Below are positions 25,375-35,002 of a stretch of 64,000 nt of DNA, piece by piece. Origin of the DNA: Microbacterium mitrae. Lineage in GTDB: Bacteria > Actinomycetota > Actinomycetes > Actinomycetales > Microbacteriaceae. The notes under the pieces are model-generated. The model did not search any database. It saw only the letters and a list, made by a program, of their open reading frames with translations, and was not told the origin of the DNA. The position numbers and the translations under genes are program-made. The stretch lies in the NCBI RefSeq assembly GCF_008017445.1, contig NZ_VRSW01000001.1, positions 186,001 through 250,000 of the forward strand, written 5' to 3'. How positions within the stretch are numbered: position 1 is the stretch's first letter; every line of letters starts with the position of its first letter.

Positions 25375-27063
25375 TCAGCTCCGCGGGGGCTTGTTCCGCT
25401 TCTGTGACGCGTCGGCAGGCTTGTCAGGGTCAACCGTCGTCACCGTACGCGTGGCGAGAATGCCGCGCTCCGGTTCCGGGTGCGGCTCAGTCGCCTCAAT
25501 GTCGAGGTCAAGCGTGCGAATGGTCGCGGTCGATGCGGTTGCGGCGGCCTCAGCGACGACACGCTCGAAGCGCGCGCGCCGGCTCTTCAGCCACAGCGCG
25601 AGCACGACGATCACAATGAGAATCGAGTACACCACGATCGAGAACGTGGAGTGCACGAGGTAGGCCGGGTTGCCCAAACCGATCTGCATCGCCTTGCGCA
25701 GTTGCTCTTCGGCCATGGGTCCGAGGATCGCGCCGACCACGAGGGGCGCGACCGGAAAACCCTGCCTGCGCATGAAGAATCCGAGCACACCGAGAATCGC
25801 GAGAATACCGATGTCGAACACGGTGAAGTTCGCAGCGTACGCGCCGAGGGCCGCGAACACCAGGATGCCCGCGTACAGGTACGGGCGGGGAATCTGAAGC
25901 AGCTTCACCCACACACCCACCAGCGGCAGGTTGAGCACCAGGAGCATCACATTCCCGATGTAGAGGCTGGCAATAAGCGTCCACACCAGCACCGGCTGGG
26001 TTTCAAACAACCGCGGCCCCGGCGCGATGTTGTACGACGTGAACGCGTACAGCATCATGGCGGCGGTTGCGGTAGTCGGGATGCCGAGGGTGAGCAGTGG
26101 AACCAAGACGCCGGCTGCCGCCGCGTTGTTGGCAGCCTCGGGGCCGGCAACGCCCTCAATGGCGCCCTTGCCGAACTGCTTCTTGTACTTGGGCTTGGCC
26201 AGCGACCTCTCGGTCGCGTACGACAGGAAGGTTGCCACGTCTGCGCCACCGGCGGGGATGGTTCCGATCGGGAAGCCAATAGCGGTACCGCGCAGCCACG
26301 GCTTCCACGAGCGCTTCCAATCGGAGCGGCGCATCCAGGTGCGCCAGCCTTTCGTGATTGGGATCAGCGGAATCTCGCCGTTGCGCAAGCGGGACGCGAC
26401 GTACAGCGCCTCGCCCAGTGCGAACAGACCGACAGCGACAATAACCACATCAATACCGTCGCCGAGCTCGGGAACACCGAGGGTGTAGCGCGTTTGCCCG
26501 GTGAGCGAGTCAACACCCACGATGCCGATGAACAGGCCGATCGCAAGCGAGAACAGGCCGTGCGAAACGCTGCTAACCAGCAGCGCGCCAACCGTGAGGA
26601 AGGCGACCACCATCAGTGCAAAGTAGTCGGCCGGGCCGAGGCCAACGGCAAACCGCGCCATGACGGGAGCGACCAGCGACAGTAGCACGGTGGCAATGGT
26701 TCCGGCGACGAAGGAGCCAATGGCGGCGGTTGCCAGGGCCGCAGCACCGCGCCCCGCTCGCGCCATCTTGTTGCCCTCCATCGCCGTGACGATCGAGGCA
26801 GACTCACCGGGTGTGTTCAGCAGGATGGAGGTGGTTGATCCGCCATACATGCCGCCGTAGTAGATGCCGGCGAAGACGATAAGCGCTGCGGTCGGCTCCA
26901 AAACGTAGGTAACCGGCAGCAGGAGCGCGACCGTCATGGCAGGGCCGATGCCTGGCAACACGCCGACGGCGGTTCCCAACAGCACGCCCAGCAGCGCGTA
27001 CAGCAGGTAGATGGGCTGGGCCGCGTTGGCGAAGCCCTCAAGCAAAGCCTGGAAGCTGTCCAT
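25375..27063 (-). CDS. tctA: Tripartite tricarboxylate transporter, large permease TctA
   Basis: Start at the ATG at 27063, which shares a base with the tctB stop (TAATG). 562 residues with about 11-12 membrane spans. TctA motifs are visible: [17 protein letters not shown] near residue 40, [21 protein letters not shown] near 90, and the repeated half with [31 protein letters not shown] near 330. The C-terminal about 50 residues are polar. With TctB it forms the membrane part of a secondary transporter for citrate-like tricarboxylates. Last gene of the operon. Confidence 0.95.
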   Translation of the reverse strand: MDSFQALLEGFANAAQPIYLLYALLGVLLGTAVGVLPGIGPAMTVALLLPVTYVLEPTAALIVFAGIYYGGMYGGSTTSILLNTPGESASIVTAMEGNKMARAGRGAAALATAAIGSFVAGTIATVLLSLVAPVMARFAVGLGPADYFALMVVAFLTVGALLVSSVSHGLFSLAIGLFIGIVGVDSLTGQTRYTLGVPELGDGIDVVIVAVGLFALGEALYVASRLRNGEIPLIPITKGWRTWMRRSDWKRSWKPWLRGTAIGFPIGTIPAGGADVATFLSYATERSLAKPKYKKQFGKGAIEGVAGPEAANNAAAAGVLVPLLTLGIPTTATAAMMLYAFTSYNIAPGPRLFETQPVLVWTLIASLYIGNVMLLVLNLPLVGVWVKLLQIPRPYLYAGILVFAALGAYAANFTVFDIGILAILGVLGFFMRRQGFPVAPLVVGAILGPMAEEQLRKAMQIGLGNPAYLVHSTFSIVVYSILIVIVVLALWLKSRRARFERVVAEAAATASTATIRTLDLDIEATEPHPEPERGILATRTVTTVDPDKPADASQKRNKPPRS

Positions 27064-27611
27064 TACAGTCCAATCCACTGGGTGAGGGTGCCGGTGATCG
27101 GCAGGGAAAGCCCGAGCAGTGTGCCAAACAGGAACTGTGTGATAGCTCCTAGCACCACGCCGACGATGAGCGGTTTTACCCACCCCTTCGCGCCAAGCGC
27201 GATGCTTGTCGCGAAGAACAGGATGGTGACCGCGAGCGGCCAACCGAGGCCCGGAATCGTGACGATCAGGGAGAGAAAGGCAGCGATAACGATCAGCACC
27301 GTGATCCACGATGTGCTGGCGTCTAGATCAATGTCTTCGCCACCATCGGGTTCACCAAACTTGCCGCGCAGCTGTTCGATCAGCACGGCGAGGGCGGCAA
27401 TCAGCATCATGGCTCCGATCGCAATGGGAACCACACGCGCTGAGAGCGTGTTGGCAGAGCCGAGTGGCTCTCGAATGCTGAAGGCGCCCACAATGACGGC
27501 AATCGCGAGAATGACGAACAATCCGACAAAGATCATCGCCTCAATGCGAAAACCGCGAGAGGGCGCCGTCGCCGCACCAGTTGCTGGTGCGGCGACAGGC
27601 GCGGAGGTCAT
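27063..27611 (-). CDS. tctB: Tripartite tricarboxylate transporter, small permease TctB
   Basis: 182 residues with four hydrophobic segments (about 27-45, 58-75, 108-128, 150-175), the TctB layout. It overlaps tctC by four bases upstream and tctA by one base downstream, so the three proteins are translationally coupled. Sequence conservation of TctB is low; the assignment rests on size, topology and position between tctC and tctA. Confidence 0.92.
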   Translation of the reverse strand: MTSAPVAAPATGAATAPSRGFRIEAMIFVGLFVILAIAVIVGAFSIREPLGSANTLSARVVPIAIGAMMLIAALAVLIEQLRGKFGEPDGGEDIDLDASTSWITVLIVIAAFLSLIVTIPGLGWPLAVTILFFATSIALGAKGWVKPLIVGVVLGAITQFLFGTLLGLSLPITGTLTQWIGL

Positions 27612-28651
27612 TCGATCAGACCAATCGTCTTCAGCGTCTCCTGCGTCAGCGCAATTTCTTCACCGATGAACGTCTCGAATTCGTCACCGGCGAGGTAGGC
27701 GTCTGCCCAGCCCTTGGCGGCGAGGGTCTCGGTCCAGCCTGCCGAGTCGTGCAGCTCTGCCACGACGTCCTGCAGCGCCTGCTTTTCGGCGTCGCTGATG
27801 CCTGCGGGTGCAATCACGCCGCGCCAGTTGGTGAGTTCGATGTCGATCCCCTCTTCGGTCAGGGTCGGCACGTCAGGAAGCTGCTCGAGCCGCTCGCCAC
27901 CGGAAACGGCGAGGGCGACCAGATCGCCGCAGAGGATCTGCTCTGAGAACTCGCCGACTCCCGAGATTCCGGCCTGCACGGTGTTGCCGAGCAGCATCGT
28001 GAGGACCTCGCCGCCACCGGAGTTGGGGATGTAGTTGAGGGTGCTGGTGACCTTGTCGGGCGAGACGCCAGCGTCAGTCACGAGCAGGCCCGCCAGAATG
28101 TGGTCGATACCGCCGGCGGAACCACCGGTGACGGCAACCTCGGGGCCCTTATCGACGATCGCGTCGAGAAGCGATTCGATGTCGGTGTAGGGGCTGTCCT
28201 TAGGAACAACGACAACGAGCGCCTCTTCCGTGAGGCGAGCAATCGGCGTCATGTCTTCAACGCGAACGCTGCTGGCATTCGTTTCGACGGCGCCGATCAT
28301 CACCGATCCGGTGATCATGAGCGTTGCCGGGTCTTTTTCCGTTGCCAGTTTCGCGAGGCCGACGGTTCCGCCGGCGCCACCAATGTTCGTCATGGGAGCC
28401 GAGCCAACGATCTTCTCGTCGGTCAGCACCTGCGCGATCGACCGCGCCGTCTGGTCCCATCCGCCGCCGGCATCGGCCGGTGCGATGACATTGACCGCGC
28501 TGAGCGTGACCGGCGCGTCAGATTCTGCGCTCGCGCCCGAATCCTGCCCGCCTGCTCCAGACGAGCACGCCGTGAGCGCGAGAGCGGTGACGGCACCCAG
28601 TGCCAGAGCCGTGGCGACGCGGTTTCGCGCGCCAGCAGTGTGAGATCGCAC
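27608..28651 (-). CDS. tctC: Tripartite tricarboxylate transporter solute-binding lipoprotein TctC
   Basis: 347 residues from a GTG preceded by a very strong ribosome site (AAGGAGGAG, 28654-28662). A signal peptide ends in the lipobox LTACSS, so the protein is anchored outside the membrane. The Bug-family fold shows in APADAGGGWDQTARSIAQ and GAGGTVGLAKLA, which line the carboxylate pocket. It captures the substrate, probably citrate or a related tricarboxylate, for TctAB. First gene of the operon, divergent from the two-component genes that probably control it. Confidence 0.94.
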   Translation of the reverse strand: MRSHTAGARNRVATALALGAVTALALTACSSGAGGQDSGASAESDAPVTLSAVNVIAPADAGGGWDQTARSIAQVLTDEKIVGSAPMTNIGGAGGTVGLAKLATEKDPATLMITGSVMIGAVETNASSVRVEDMTPIARLTEEALVVVVPKDSPYTDIESLLDAIVDKGPEVAVTGGSAGGIDHILAGLLVTDAGVSPDKVTSTLNYIPNSGGGEVLTMLLGNTVQAGISGVGEFSEQILCGDLVALAVSGGERLEQLPDVPTLTEEGIDIELTNWRGVIAPAGISDAEKQALQDVVAELHDSAGWTETLAAKGWADAYLAGDEFETFIGEEIALTQETLKTIGLIE

Positions 28652-28662
28652 TTCTCCTCCTT

Positions 28663-28687
28663 GAGTCGACTCAGCGCCCTGCTGAGT
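28663..28687. promoter_or_regulatory. Candidate operator upstream of tctC
   Basis: Two overlapping dyads lie just upstream of the tctC ribosome site: the palindrome GAGTCGACTC (28663-28672), and ACTCAGC/GCTGAGT (28669-28675 with 28681-28687). They are in the 175-base region between tctC and the sensor kinase, where the CitB-type regulator would be expected to bind. Binding is inference. Confidence 0.45.
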
Positions 28688-28826
28688 TGCGATGTCCAGA
28701 CGCTACGGTTGCGCCAGCGCTCGCTTGAGGTTGTGGAGGTAACGAGCATTTCGTTCTTTGTGATTGATGTGGTCGTTGTGGTCACCTCGCGCGGTCTGGT
28801 TCAGCGCGAAAATCTAGAATGGAACC

Positions 28827-30424
28827 ATGAAACGGGCGATGACGCTACGCACCTGGATTGCGCTGTTGCAATCCGTGATCATGGTCGTCGTCATCGTCGG
28901 TACCGGAGTCACCGTTGCCCTCATTCAGCAGGCGCAGCTGCGCGAGGCCTACACCGAGCGTATGAAGGTGCTGGCGTTCTCGGTCGCCGAGGTACCGACC
29001 GTCATCAACGCGTTTGATGACTCGGATCCATCGCTCGTCATCCAGCCGTTGGCAGAGTTGGTGCGCGAAGCCGCCGGCGTCACCTACGTCGTCGTGTCTA
29101 ACGTTGACGGCATTCGCTATTCGCATCCCAACGCAGATCGCATTGGTGAGCCCGTTTCTACCAAGCCGACGGCCGCAGAGACCGGAACCGTGTGGAGCGG
29201 CACAGAGGTCGGAACGCTCGGGCAATCGTGGCGCGTGAAGGTGCCGGTGTATGGCGCAGACTATCGCGTCATTGGGCAAGTATCGGTGGGAACGCTGGAA
29301 TCACAGATCGCCGAAGAAAACCAAGACAACATCGTGTTGCTGGCCATTGCCCTCGGCATCGCCACCCTCATCGGCGTTGTCTTGTCGACGATCGTGGCGG
29401 AGTTTTGTGCGGAGAAAGACGTACGGCGTTGAGCCAGACGAAATCAAGGCCATGCTCGACACCCGCGATGCCACCCTGCACGGAATCGGTGACGGCATCG
29501 TGGTGCTCGGCAACGATCACCGCATCGCGATGTGTAATGACGCCGCCCTGCGTTTGCTAGGCCGCGGTGAGAACGACTCGCCCATTGGCAGCGAAATGCA
29601 CGACGTGCTCGCCATCGACATGGACGTGTTGTTGGAGCATTCCGGTCATCAACAGCTCGCGCTCGCGGGAGAACGGGTGCTCCTCGCCCGCGCCGACGCC
29701 GTCGTGGTGAGCGGACGCCAAGTGGGCATCGTGATCATCCTGATGGATCGCACCGACCTCGACACGGCAATGCGGGAATTGGCCGGGTTCGCAAAGCCTC
29801 ACCGAAGCGCTCCGCGCCCAGCAGCATGAGTTCGCCAACACCCTGCATACCCTCGGCGGCCTGCTAGAACTGGGCGAAACGGAGGCCGCGATCCGCGTGC
29901 TGGAACGCGCCGGCGCCGGAACCGGCAATAGCCCACGACCGACGGGCGCGGCCGTGCGCGATATTGAGGTCGGCGCCCTCCTGCTCGTCAAACGGGCGTG
30001 GGCGCGCGAACAGTCGGTCAATCTCGTGGTCGCGCCAGAGTCAACGCTCGCCCCCAGCGGCAACGCTGAGCACGGAAGTGACGATCGGGTCACCATCATC
30101 GGCAATCTCATCGACAACGCGATTGAGGCGGCCGGCTCTGGCGGAACGGTCGTCGTCAGTCTGCGAGAGGCAGATGACGCAACCACGGTGATCGTTGAAG
30201 ACGACGGCCCAGGTATCGCGCCAGAACTTCGCCCGCGCGTCTTTGACCTGGCTCAATCCTCCAAACGCCCGGCGGGCGGACTCCCCCGCGGCTATGGACT
30301 CACCCTGGTGCGCCGCGTCGTTGACCGCCTCGATGGTTCCGTCATCATCGATGACTCCCCCATGGGCGGCGCCCGATTCACCGTCACGCTACCCACCCCA
30401 ACTCGTGTGGAGACTCTCTCATGA
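28827..30424 (+). pseudogene. CitA/DcuS-type sensor histidine kinase, interrupted by two frameshifts
   Basis: Three consecutive frames together spell one kinase of about 531 residues. Frame one (28827-29432) has an N-terminal membrane span, a PASTA-less periplasmic sensor of CitA type (SHPNADRIG) and a second span. Frame two (to about 29790) has the PAS region (GIGDGIVVLGNDHRI). Frame three (to 30424) has the H-box HEFANTLHTLGGLLELG, the N-box NLIDNAIEA, and the G boxes DDGPGIAPE and GYGLTLVRR. Removing one G near 29399-29400 and one A in 29793-29795 restores a single frame. Both indels are one extra base in a short run, so assembly error or recent decay are both possible. It overlaps the regulator by four bases. 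Confidence 0.88.
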
Positions 30425-31107
30425 CCAAGCAACGCGTTCTCATCGTCGAGGACGACAAGGACGTCGCGCGGGTAACGCGCGGGTTTGTCGAGCGCCACCC
30501 GGAATTTGTGGTTGTCGCCGAAGCCGGCACGGGGCGCGCAGCCCTCGAGGCCATCGTCGCGTTCGTACCCGATCTGGTGCTGCTGGACATTTACCTGCCC
30601 GATATGACGGGTATCGCCGTACTGCGCGCCGCCAGGGCTCGCGGCTACACGGGTGAGGTGGTCGCCGTCACCGCGGCCAGCGAGGTCGAAACTGTGCGCC
30701 GCGCGCGCCAGCTCGGGGTGCGGCACTACCTCGTGAAGCCGTTCACCATGAGCGCGATGCACGAGCGCCTTGATGCCGTGAGTCAGTCGTTGAAGCGCGA
30801 ACAGGTGCTGACCATGACCGAACTCAGCCAGGGCGATATCGACCGGCTGCTGACAGACGTTCGCGCACCACTCGCCGCTCCGAGCGACGGCTCCTCGATC
30901 ACACTTGACCGCGTCGCCGAGGCGCTCGCAGGCGTCTCCGACTCCGCCTCCGCGGTTGATATTGCAGAGGCCACCGGGCTGTCGAGGGTCAGCGCGAGGC
31001 GGTACCTGCAGCGCCTCGTTGACGCTGGTCGCGCCGATGTGGAACCACGGTACGGCAGTGCGGGTCGGCCAGAAATGCGATACACGCCCTCGCACCGTCC
31101 CCACTGA
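30421..31107 (+). CDS. CitB/DcuR-type response regulator
   Basis: 228 residues. The receiver domain has the acidic pocket Glu10-Asp11-Asp12, phospho-acceptor Asp56 (LLDIYLPD) and Lys106 (YLVKPF). The C-terminal domain (about 165-215) is a helix-turn-helix of the CitB type (AVDIAEATGLSRVSARRYLQRLVDAG). It overlaps the kinase gene and is divergent from tctCBA, so it most likely activates tricarboxylate uptake on sensing external citrate-like acids. The regulator frame is intact even though the kinase gene is interrupted. Confidence 0.94.
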   Translation: MTKQRVLIVEDDKDVARVTRGFVERHPEFVVVAEAGTGRAALEAIVAFVPDLVLLDIYLPDMTGIAVLRAARARGYTGEVVAVTAASEVETVRRARQLGVRHYLVKPFTMSAMHERLDAVSQSLKREQVLTMTELSQGDIDRLLTDVRAPLAAPSDGSSITLDRVAEALAGVSDSASAVDIAEATGLSRVSARRYLQRLVDAGRADVEPRYGSAGRPEMRYTPSHRPH

Positions 31108-31140
31108 GATCGGGTGCTCATTTCGCCATAGACTTGACGG

Positions 31141-31983
31141 GTGACCGACACCCCGACGCCAGATACGGATCGCGCGATTGCCGATGCCAAGGCGGTGTTG
31201 CAGGGGCGAAAGATCGCCTTTATCACCGGTGCGGGTGTTTCGACAGACTCCGGCATTCCGGACTACCGCGGTGCCGGCAGCATCCCGCGCTCACCGATGG
31301 ATATCAAGGCGTTTTTGACAAGTCACGAGGCGCGCCAGCGTTACTGGGCGGGCGGGCATCGCGGATATCAGGCGTTTTCGGCTACGCAGCCCAATGCCTC
31401 CCATGAGGCAATTGCCGCGTTCGAACGTGCTGGCGCCGCCCTTGGCGTGATCACGCAGAACGTTGACGGTTTGCATCTCAAGGCCGGTAGCGCCCACGTC
31501 GTCGAACTACACGGAACCGCGCGGCGCATTGTCTGCACCACGTGCGGTCAGGTCTTTGATCGGCGCGATATCAGCGCACGCATTGAAGCCGCCAACCCCT
31601 GGCTGCTGTCGGCACCTGCCGCAGAGCTCGGCCCCGATGGCGACTCAATCCCCGAAAACGTCGACCAATTCGTGGTGCCGGAATGCACCATTTGCGGCGG
31701 CATTCTGCGCCCCGATGTGGTGTTCTTCGGCGAGTACATTCCGCGCGAACGCTTTGCCAGGGCGGAGGGAATGGTGGCAGCCGCCGAGGCCATCGTGGTC
31801 GCCGGCACCTCGCTCACGGTCAACACCCCGATCCGCCTTCTTGACCGTGCACGACGTCGCGGTCTGCCGATCGTGATCATCAACCGTGGCGCGACCAAGT
31901 GGGACTCGCAGGCCGCCGTGAAGATTGACGACGGAACCAGCGCCACCCTTACAGCGCTGGCAGAAGCCATGGAGATTGCATGA
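31141..31983 (+). CDS. Sir2 family NAD-dependent protein deacylase
   Basis: 280 residues from a GTG. The NAD-binding motif GAGVSTDSGIPDYRG starts near residue 30, TQNVDGLH follows near 107, and VELHGT holds the catalytic His. Four zinc cysteines occur as CTTC and CTIC. This arrangement is the bacterial sirtuin type with a long zinc-binding insertion. It should deacylate lysines such as that of acetyl-CoA synthetase. Its stop overlaps the next gene by ATGA, forming a two-gene unit. Confidence 0.94.
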   Translation: MTDTPTPDTDRAIADAKAVLQGRKIAFITGAGVSTDSGIPDYRGAGSIPRSPMDIKAFLTSHEARQRYWAGGHRGYQAFSATQPNASHEAIAAFERAGAALGVITQNVDGLHLKAGSAHVVELHGTARRIVCTTCGQVFDRRDISARIEAANPWLLSAPAAELGPDGDSIPENVDQFVVPECTICGGILRPDVVFFGEYIPRERFARAEGMVAAAEAIVVAGTSLTVNTPIRLLDRARRRGLPIVIINRGATKWDSQAAVKIDDGTSATLTALAEAMEIA

Positions 31984-32567
31984 TTGTGACCCTCATCCGC
32001 CACGGCCAGACCGACTGGAACCTGGCGGGGCGCATTCAAGGTTCAACAGACATCGCATTAAACGAGACGGGCAGGCAACAGGCGCGCGACGCCGCCGCTG
32101 CCCTGGATCCGTCGATTGCCACGGCTGTCTATTCCAGCGACCTTCAGCGTGCGAACGAGACGGCTCGCATCATCGCCGCCGCCCACGGATGGAACGGACC
32201 GCACATCATCGCACCGCTTCGCGAACGGTTTTTTGGCGAAGCCGAAGGCCTCTACAATCACGAATTCTTGGAGCGGTTTGGGCCGTGGGCTACCGCAGAG
32301 GTTCCGGGTGCCGAAACGCGTGCCGAGATTCGGGTTCGCATTTCTGCCGCGCTTCGTGACGTCGTCGCGCATGCCGAATCACTCGGCATCGATCCCACCA
32401 CGCGTCTCATCGCTGTCAGTCACGGCGCGATGATCGCCGAGTTGCTGCGTTCGCTCACCGACGGCGCCTACCCGCTGCCCGGTGAGGGCATTGCCAACGG
32501 ATCTGCCCACGATTTCTTCGTCACCGACGATGACATCCGCTGGCTCTCACCCGTAGTCGCTGATTAG
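31980..32567 (+). CDS. Histidine phosphatase family protein (phosphoglycerate mutase-like)
   Basis: 195 residues. The catalytic motif LIRHGQTDWN (His8) is at the very N-terminus, with DIALNETGRQQA following, the second-half YSSDLQRANETA, and a late VSHGAMI with the second histidine. The small size and motif set fit a broad-specificity phosphatase rather than glycolytic mutase. It is coupled to the sirtuin gene and convergent with citE (four-base overlap of the two stops). Confidence 0.92.
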   Translation: MIVTLIRHGQTDWNLAGRIQGSTDIALNETGRQQARDAAAALDPSIATAVYSSDLQRANETARIIAAAHGWNGPHIIAPLRERFFGEAEGLYNHEFLERFGPWATAEVPGAETRAEIRVRISAALRDVVAHAESLGIDPTTRLIAVSHGAMIAELLRSLTDGAYPLPGEGIANGSAHDFFVTDDDIRWLSPVVAD

Positions 32568-33373
32568 CCGTTTGCGCGCTCCAGCACGCGGCGGGCGTGG
32601 CGCAGCATGACCTCATCAATCATCGCGCCCTCAAACTGAAACGCGCCGTGCGCGCCCTCGGCCGCACCGAGGAGCGCCGTGGCGTGCGCAATCTGGTCGT
32701 CGCTTGGCAGGTACGCGGCTCGAATCACGGCCACTTGCGATGGGTGAATGCAGGCGGTGGCGCTGAATCCGCTCGCCACCGCGTCTTCACACTCCGCCGC
32801 GAGCCCCGCGTGATCCGCAATCGCCATGTAGACGGCATCAATCGCGGCCTTGCCCGAGGCTCCGGCGCCGAGCAACACGGTCGAGCGGGCCGCCCGCACG
32901 ACGTCACGGTAGGTTCCGTCCGCGTGGCGAGAGCCGGTTCCGCCGAGCGAAGCGATGAGGTCTTCTGCACCCCACATCAGGCCGATCACACGCGGGTGAG
33001 CGGCGATCGCTGCCGCATTCACCACTCCGGCAGCGGTTTCGCAGAGGGCGACGACGTTCAGGTGAGACGGAACCGCGTCAACGTCGGCGACAGATTCTGC
33101 CTTCGCGAGCATGACCGTTGTGATCTCGGTGTGCGCGAGGGCCGCAACGTCGAGCGCAAACTCGGGGCTTGACGCCGGGTCTACGCGCACCATGACGCGG
33201 GTGGGATCAAGTTCGGCAGCGCGCAGCGCGTCGCGAGCGGCAGGCTTCGCATCTGGGGTGACGGCATCCTCCAGGTCGATGATGACGGTGTCTGCTGCCG
33301 CGATGGCCTTGGCGTAGCGTTCTGGTCGGTCTGCCGGGCAGAACAGAATCGATGGTCCGAGTACGAAGGTCAT
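32564..33373 (-). CDS. CitE-like CoA-ester lyase (HpcH/HpaI family)
   Basis: 269 residues. The barrel motifs LFCPADRPERYAKA, DLEDAVTPDAK (metal-binding region) and the substrate loop MVRVDPASS are present, with LMWGAEDLIASLG near residue 140. The position, last in accD1-accA1-acyl-CoA dehydrogenase-MaoC-CitE, matches Rv2502c-Rv2498c of Mycobacterium tuberculosis. From memory, Rv2498c cleaves (R)-3-hydroxy-3-methylglutaryl-CoA in leucine breakdown and citramalyl-CoA from itaconate. The same role is likely here by synteny; stereochemistry is not readable. Confidence 0.88.
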   Translation of the reverse strand: MTFVLGPSILFCPADRPERYAKAIAAADTVIIDLEDAVTPDAKPAARDALRAAELDPTRVMVRVDPASSPEFALDVAALAHTEITTVMLAKAESVADVDAVPSHLNVVALCETAAGVVNAAAIAAHPRVIGLMWGAEDLIASLGGTGSRHADGTYRDVVRAARSTVLLGAGASGKAAIDAVYMAIADHAGLAAECEDAVASGFSATACIHPSQVAVIRAAYLPSDDQIAHATALLGAAEGAHGAFQFEGAMIDEVMLRHARRVLERANG

Positions 33374-33852
33374 GCGGCCTCCCTCACCCGCATCAGGGCA
33401 ATGCGTGTTGCCAACGCCACGACGGTTCCGTCCTGATTGCGACCGGTGTGCTGTAGCGTCACGATTCCTTCACCGGGGCGAGAGTTCGACAGGCGCTTGT
33501 CGACGACGACGGTCTCACAGGTGAGGGTGTCGCCCGCGAATAGCGGGTGCGGGAAAGAAATATCCTTCAGCCCGAGTTGCGCAACCAGCGTTCCCTGGGT
33601 CAGTTGCGCAACCGACAAGCCCACCAGCGTCGAGAGCGTCCACATCGAGTTCATGAGTCGCCGACCAAACGGCTGGGTCTGGGCATACGCCTCATCCAGA
33701 TGCAGGGCCTGAGCGTTCATGGTGAGCGTCGTGAACAGCACGTTGTCGGCTTCGGTCGCCGTGCGACCGGGCGTGTGCCGGTACAGCACGTCCGTTTCGA
33801 ACTCGTCAAAATACAGTCCGCGTTGCACGATCTCGCGGGGCGTGTCGGTCAT
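33370..33852 (-). CDS. MaoC family dehydratase (hot-dog hydratase)
   Basis: 160 residues, one hot-dog domain. The N-terminal FDEFETDVLYRHTPGRTATEADN matches the MaoC opening, with the HP(L/F)AGDTLTCETVV active-site region near residue 100. It overlaps citE by four bases and follows the acyl-CoA dehydrogenase by four bases. In the mycobacterial equivalent this enzyme hydrates methylglutaconyl-CoA or mesaconyl-type CoA esters to feed the lyase. The reaction is assigned by neighbourhood. Confidence 0.88.
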   Translation of the reverse strand: MTDTPREIVQRGLYFDEFETDVLYRHTPGRTATEADNVLFTTLTMNAQALHLDEAYAQTQPFGRRLMNSMWTLSTLVGLSVAQLTQGTLVAQLGLKDISFPHPLFAGDTLTCETVVVDKRLSNSRPGEGIVTLQHTGRNQDGTVVALATRIALMRVREAA

Positions 33853-33856
33853 GGTT

Positions 33857-35002
33857 TCACGCTACCCCGAGCGAGCGCGCGATCACGAGCAACTGCACTT
33901 CGGTGGTTCCCTCGCCAATCTCCAAAATCTTAGAGTCACGGTAGTGACGAGCGACGGGGTACTCGTTCATGAAGCCGTTGCCGCCGAAGATCTGCGTCGC
34001 ATCGCGGGCGTTGTCCATCGCAGCCTCGCTGGAGACCAACTTGGCGTGAGCGGCCGCAACGGCGAAGCTCTCCCCCGCGTCGCGCAAGCGAGCGGCGTAG
34101 TGCCAGGCCAGGCGAGACATGTGTACGCGCGACTGCATGCGCGCCAGTGTGAACTGGGCGTTCTGCCGCGTCGACAGTGGCGTGCCAAACACGTTGCGCT
34201 TCTTGGCGTAGTCGACGGCTGCTTCGAGGCACCCTTCTGCTGCTCCCGTCGCGAGAGCGGCGATCGCGATGCGACCCTCGTCCAGAATCTTGAGAAAGTT
34301 CGAGAAGCCGCGTCCGCGCTCGCCAATGAGGTTCTCGGCGGGCACGCGCGCGTCCACAAACGTGAGGGGGTGCGTGTCTGACGCGTTCCAGCCGACCTTG
34401 TCGTACGCGGGCTCGACGGTGAACCCGGGGGTGCCGTTGGGCACCAGAATCGTCGAGATCTCCTTCTTGCCGTCGCGCTCGCCGGTCACAGCCGTCACCG
34501 TCACGAAGCGGGTGATGTCGGTTCCCGAGTTGGTGATGAACTGCTTGGAACCATTGATCACCCATTCGTCGCCGTCAAGGCGCGCGGTGGTGCGCGTGGC
34601 TCCTGCATCGGACCCGGCTTCTGGTTCCGTCAACCCGAATCCGGCGAGTGCCTTACCCGCCAACAGCTCGGGTAGGTAGCGCTGCTTCTGCTCCTCGTTG
34701 CCGAACAGGAAGATGGGCATGGCGCCGAGGCTCACGCCGGCTTCCAGCGTGATGGCGATCGACTGGTCAACCCGACCGAGCGCCTCGATTGCAAGACCGA
34801 GCGCCATGTAATCGCCGCCCTGACCACCGAGCTCTTCGGGGAAGGGCAGGCCAAACAGGCCCATCTCACCCATCTGCGCGACGACATCGAGGTTGAGCGT
34901 GTGGGTGCGGTCTGCCTCGTAGGCCTGGGGCGCGACGACCTGGTCGGCGAAGTCGCGCACGAGCTCGGCGAAATCGCGCTCGTCGGGGGTGAGATCAAGC
35001 AT
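33857..35002 (-). CDS. Acyl-CoA dehydrogenase (FadE19-like, leucine/branched-chain catabolism)
   Basis: Start at the ATG at 35002, eight bases inside the end of accA1 and preceded by CAGGAG; the longer frame runs through carboxylase sequence. 381 residues. Flavin and substrate motifs are FGLTEPEAGSDAGATRT near 135, the ITNSGTDITRFV strand, and RDSKILEIGEGTTEVQ at the end. The Glu of GEGT is at the usual medium-chain enzyme position, not that of human isovaleryl-CoA dehydrogenase, so the exact branched substrate is uncertain. It should make 3-methylcrotonyl-CoA or similar for the carboxylase. Confidence 0.9.
   Translation of the reverse strand: MLDLTPDERDFAELVRDFADQVVAPQAYEADRTHTLNLDVVAQMGEMGLFGLPFPEELGGQGGDYMALGLAIEALGRVDQSIAITLEAGVSLGAMPIFLFGNEEQKQRYLPELLAGKALAGFGLTEPEAGSDAGATRTTARLDGDEWVINGSKQFITNSGTDITRFVTVTAVTGERDGKKEISTILVPNGTPGFTVEPAYDKVGWNASDTHPLTFVDARVPAENLIGERGRGFSNFLKILDEGRIAIAALATGAAEGCLEAAVDYAKKRNVFGTPLSTRQNAQFTLARMQSRVHMSRLAWHYAARLRDAGESFAVAAAHAKLVSSEAAMDNARDATQIFGGNGFMNEYPVARHYRDSKILEIGEGTTEVQLLVIARSLGVA

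Noticed and set aside
28827..30424. Programmed ribosomal frameshifting in the sensor kinase
   Set aside because: Two shifts would be needed at sites with no slippery heptamer or downstream pseudoknot that I can see; sequencing error or gene decay is simpler.
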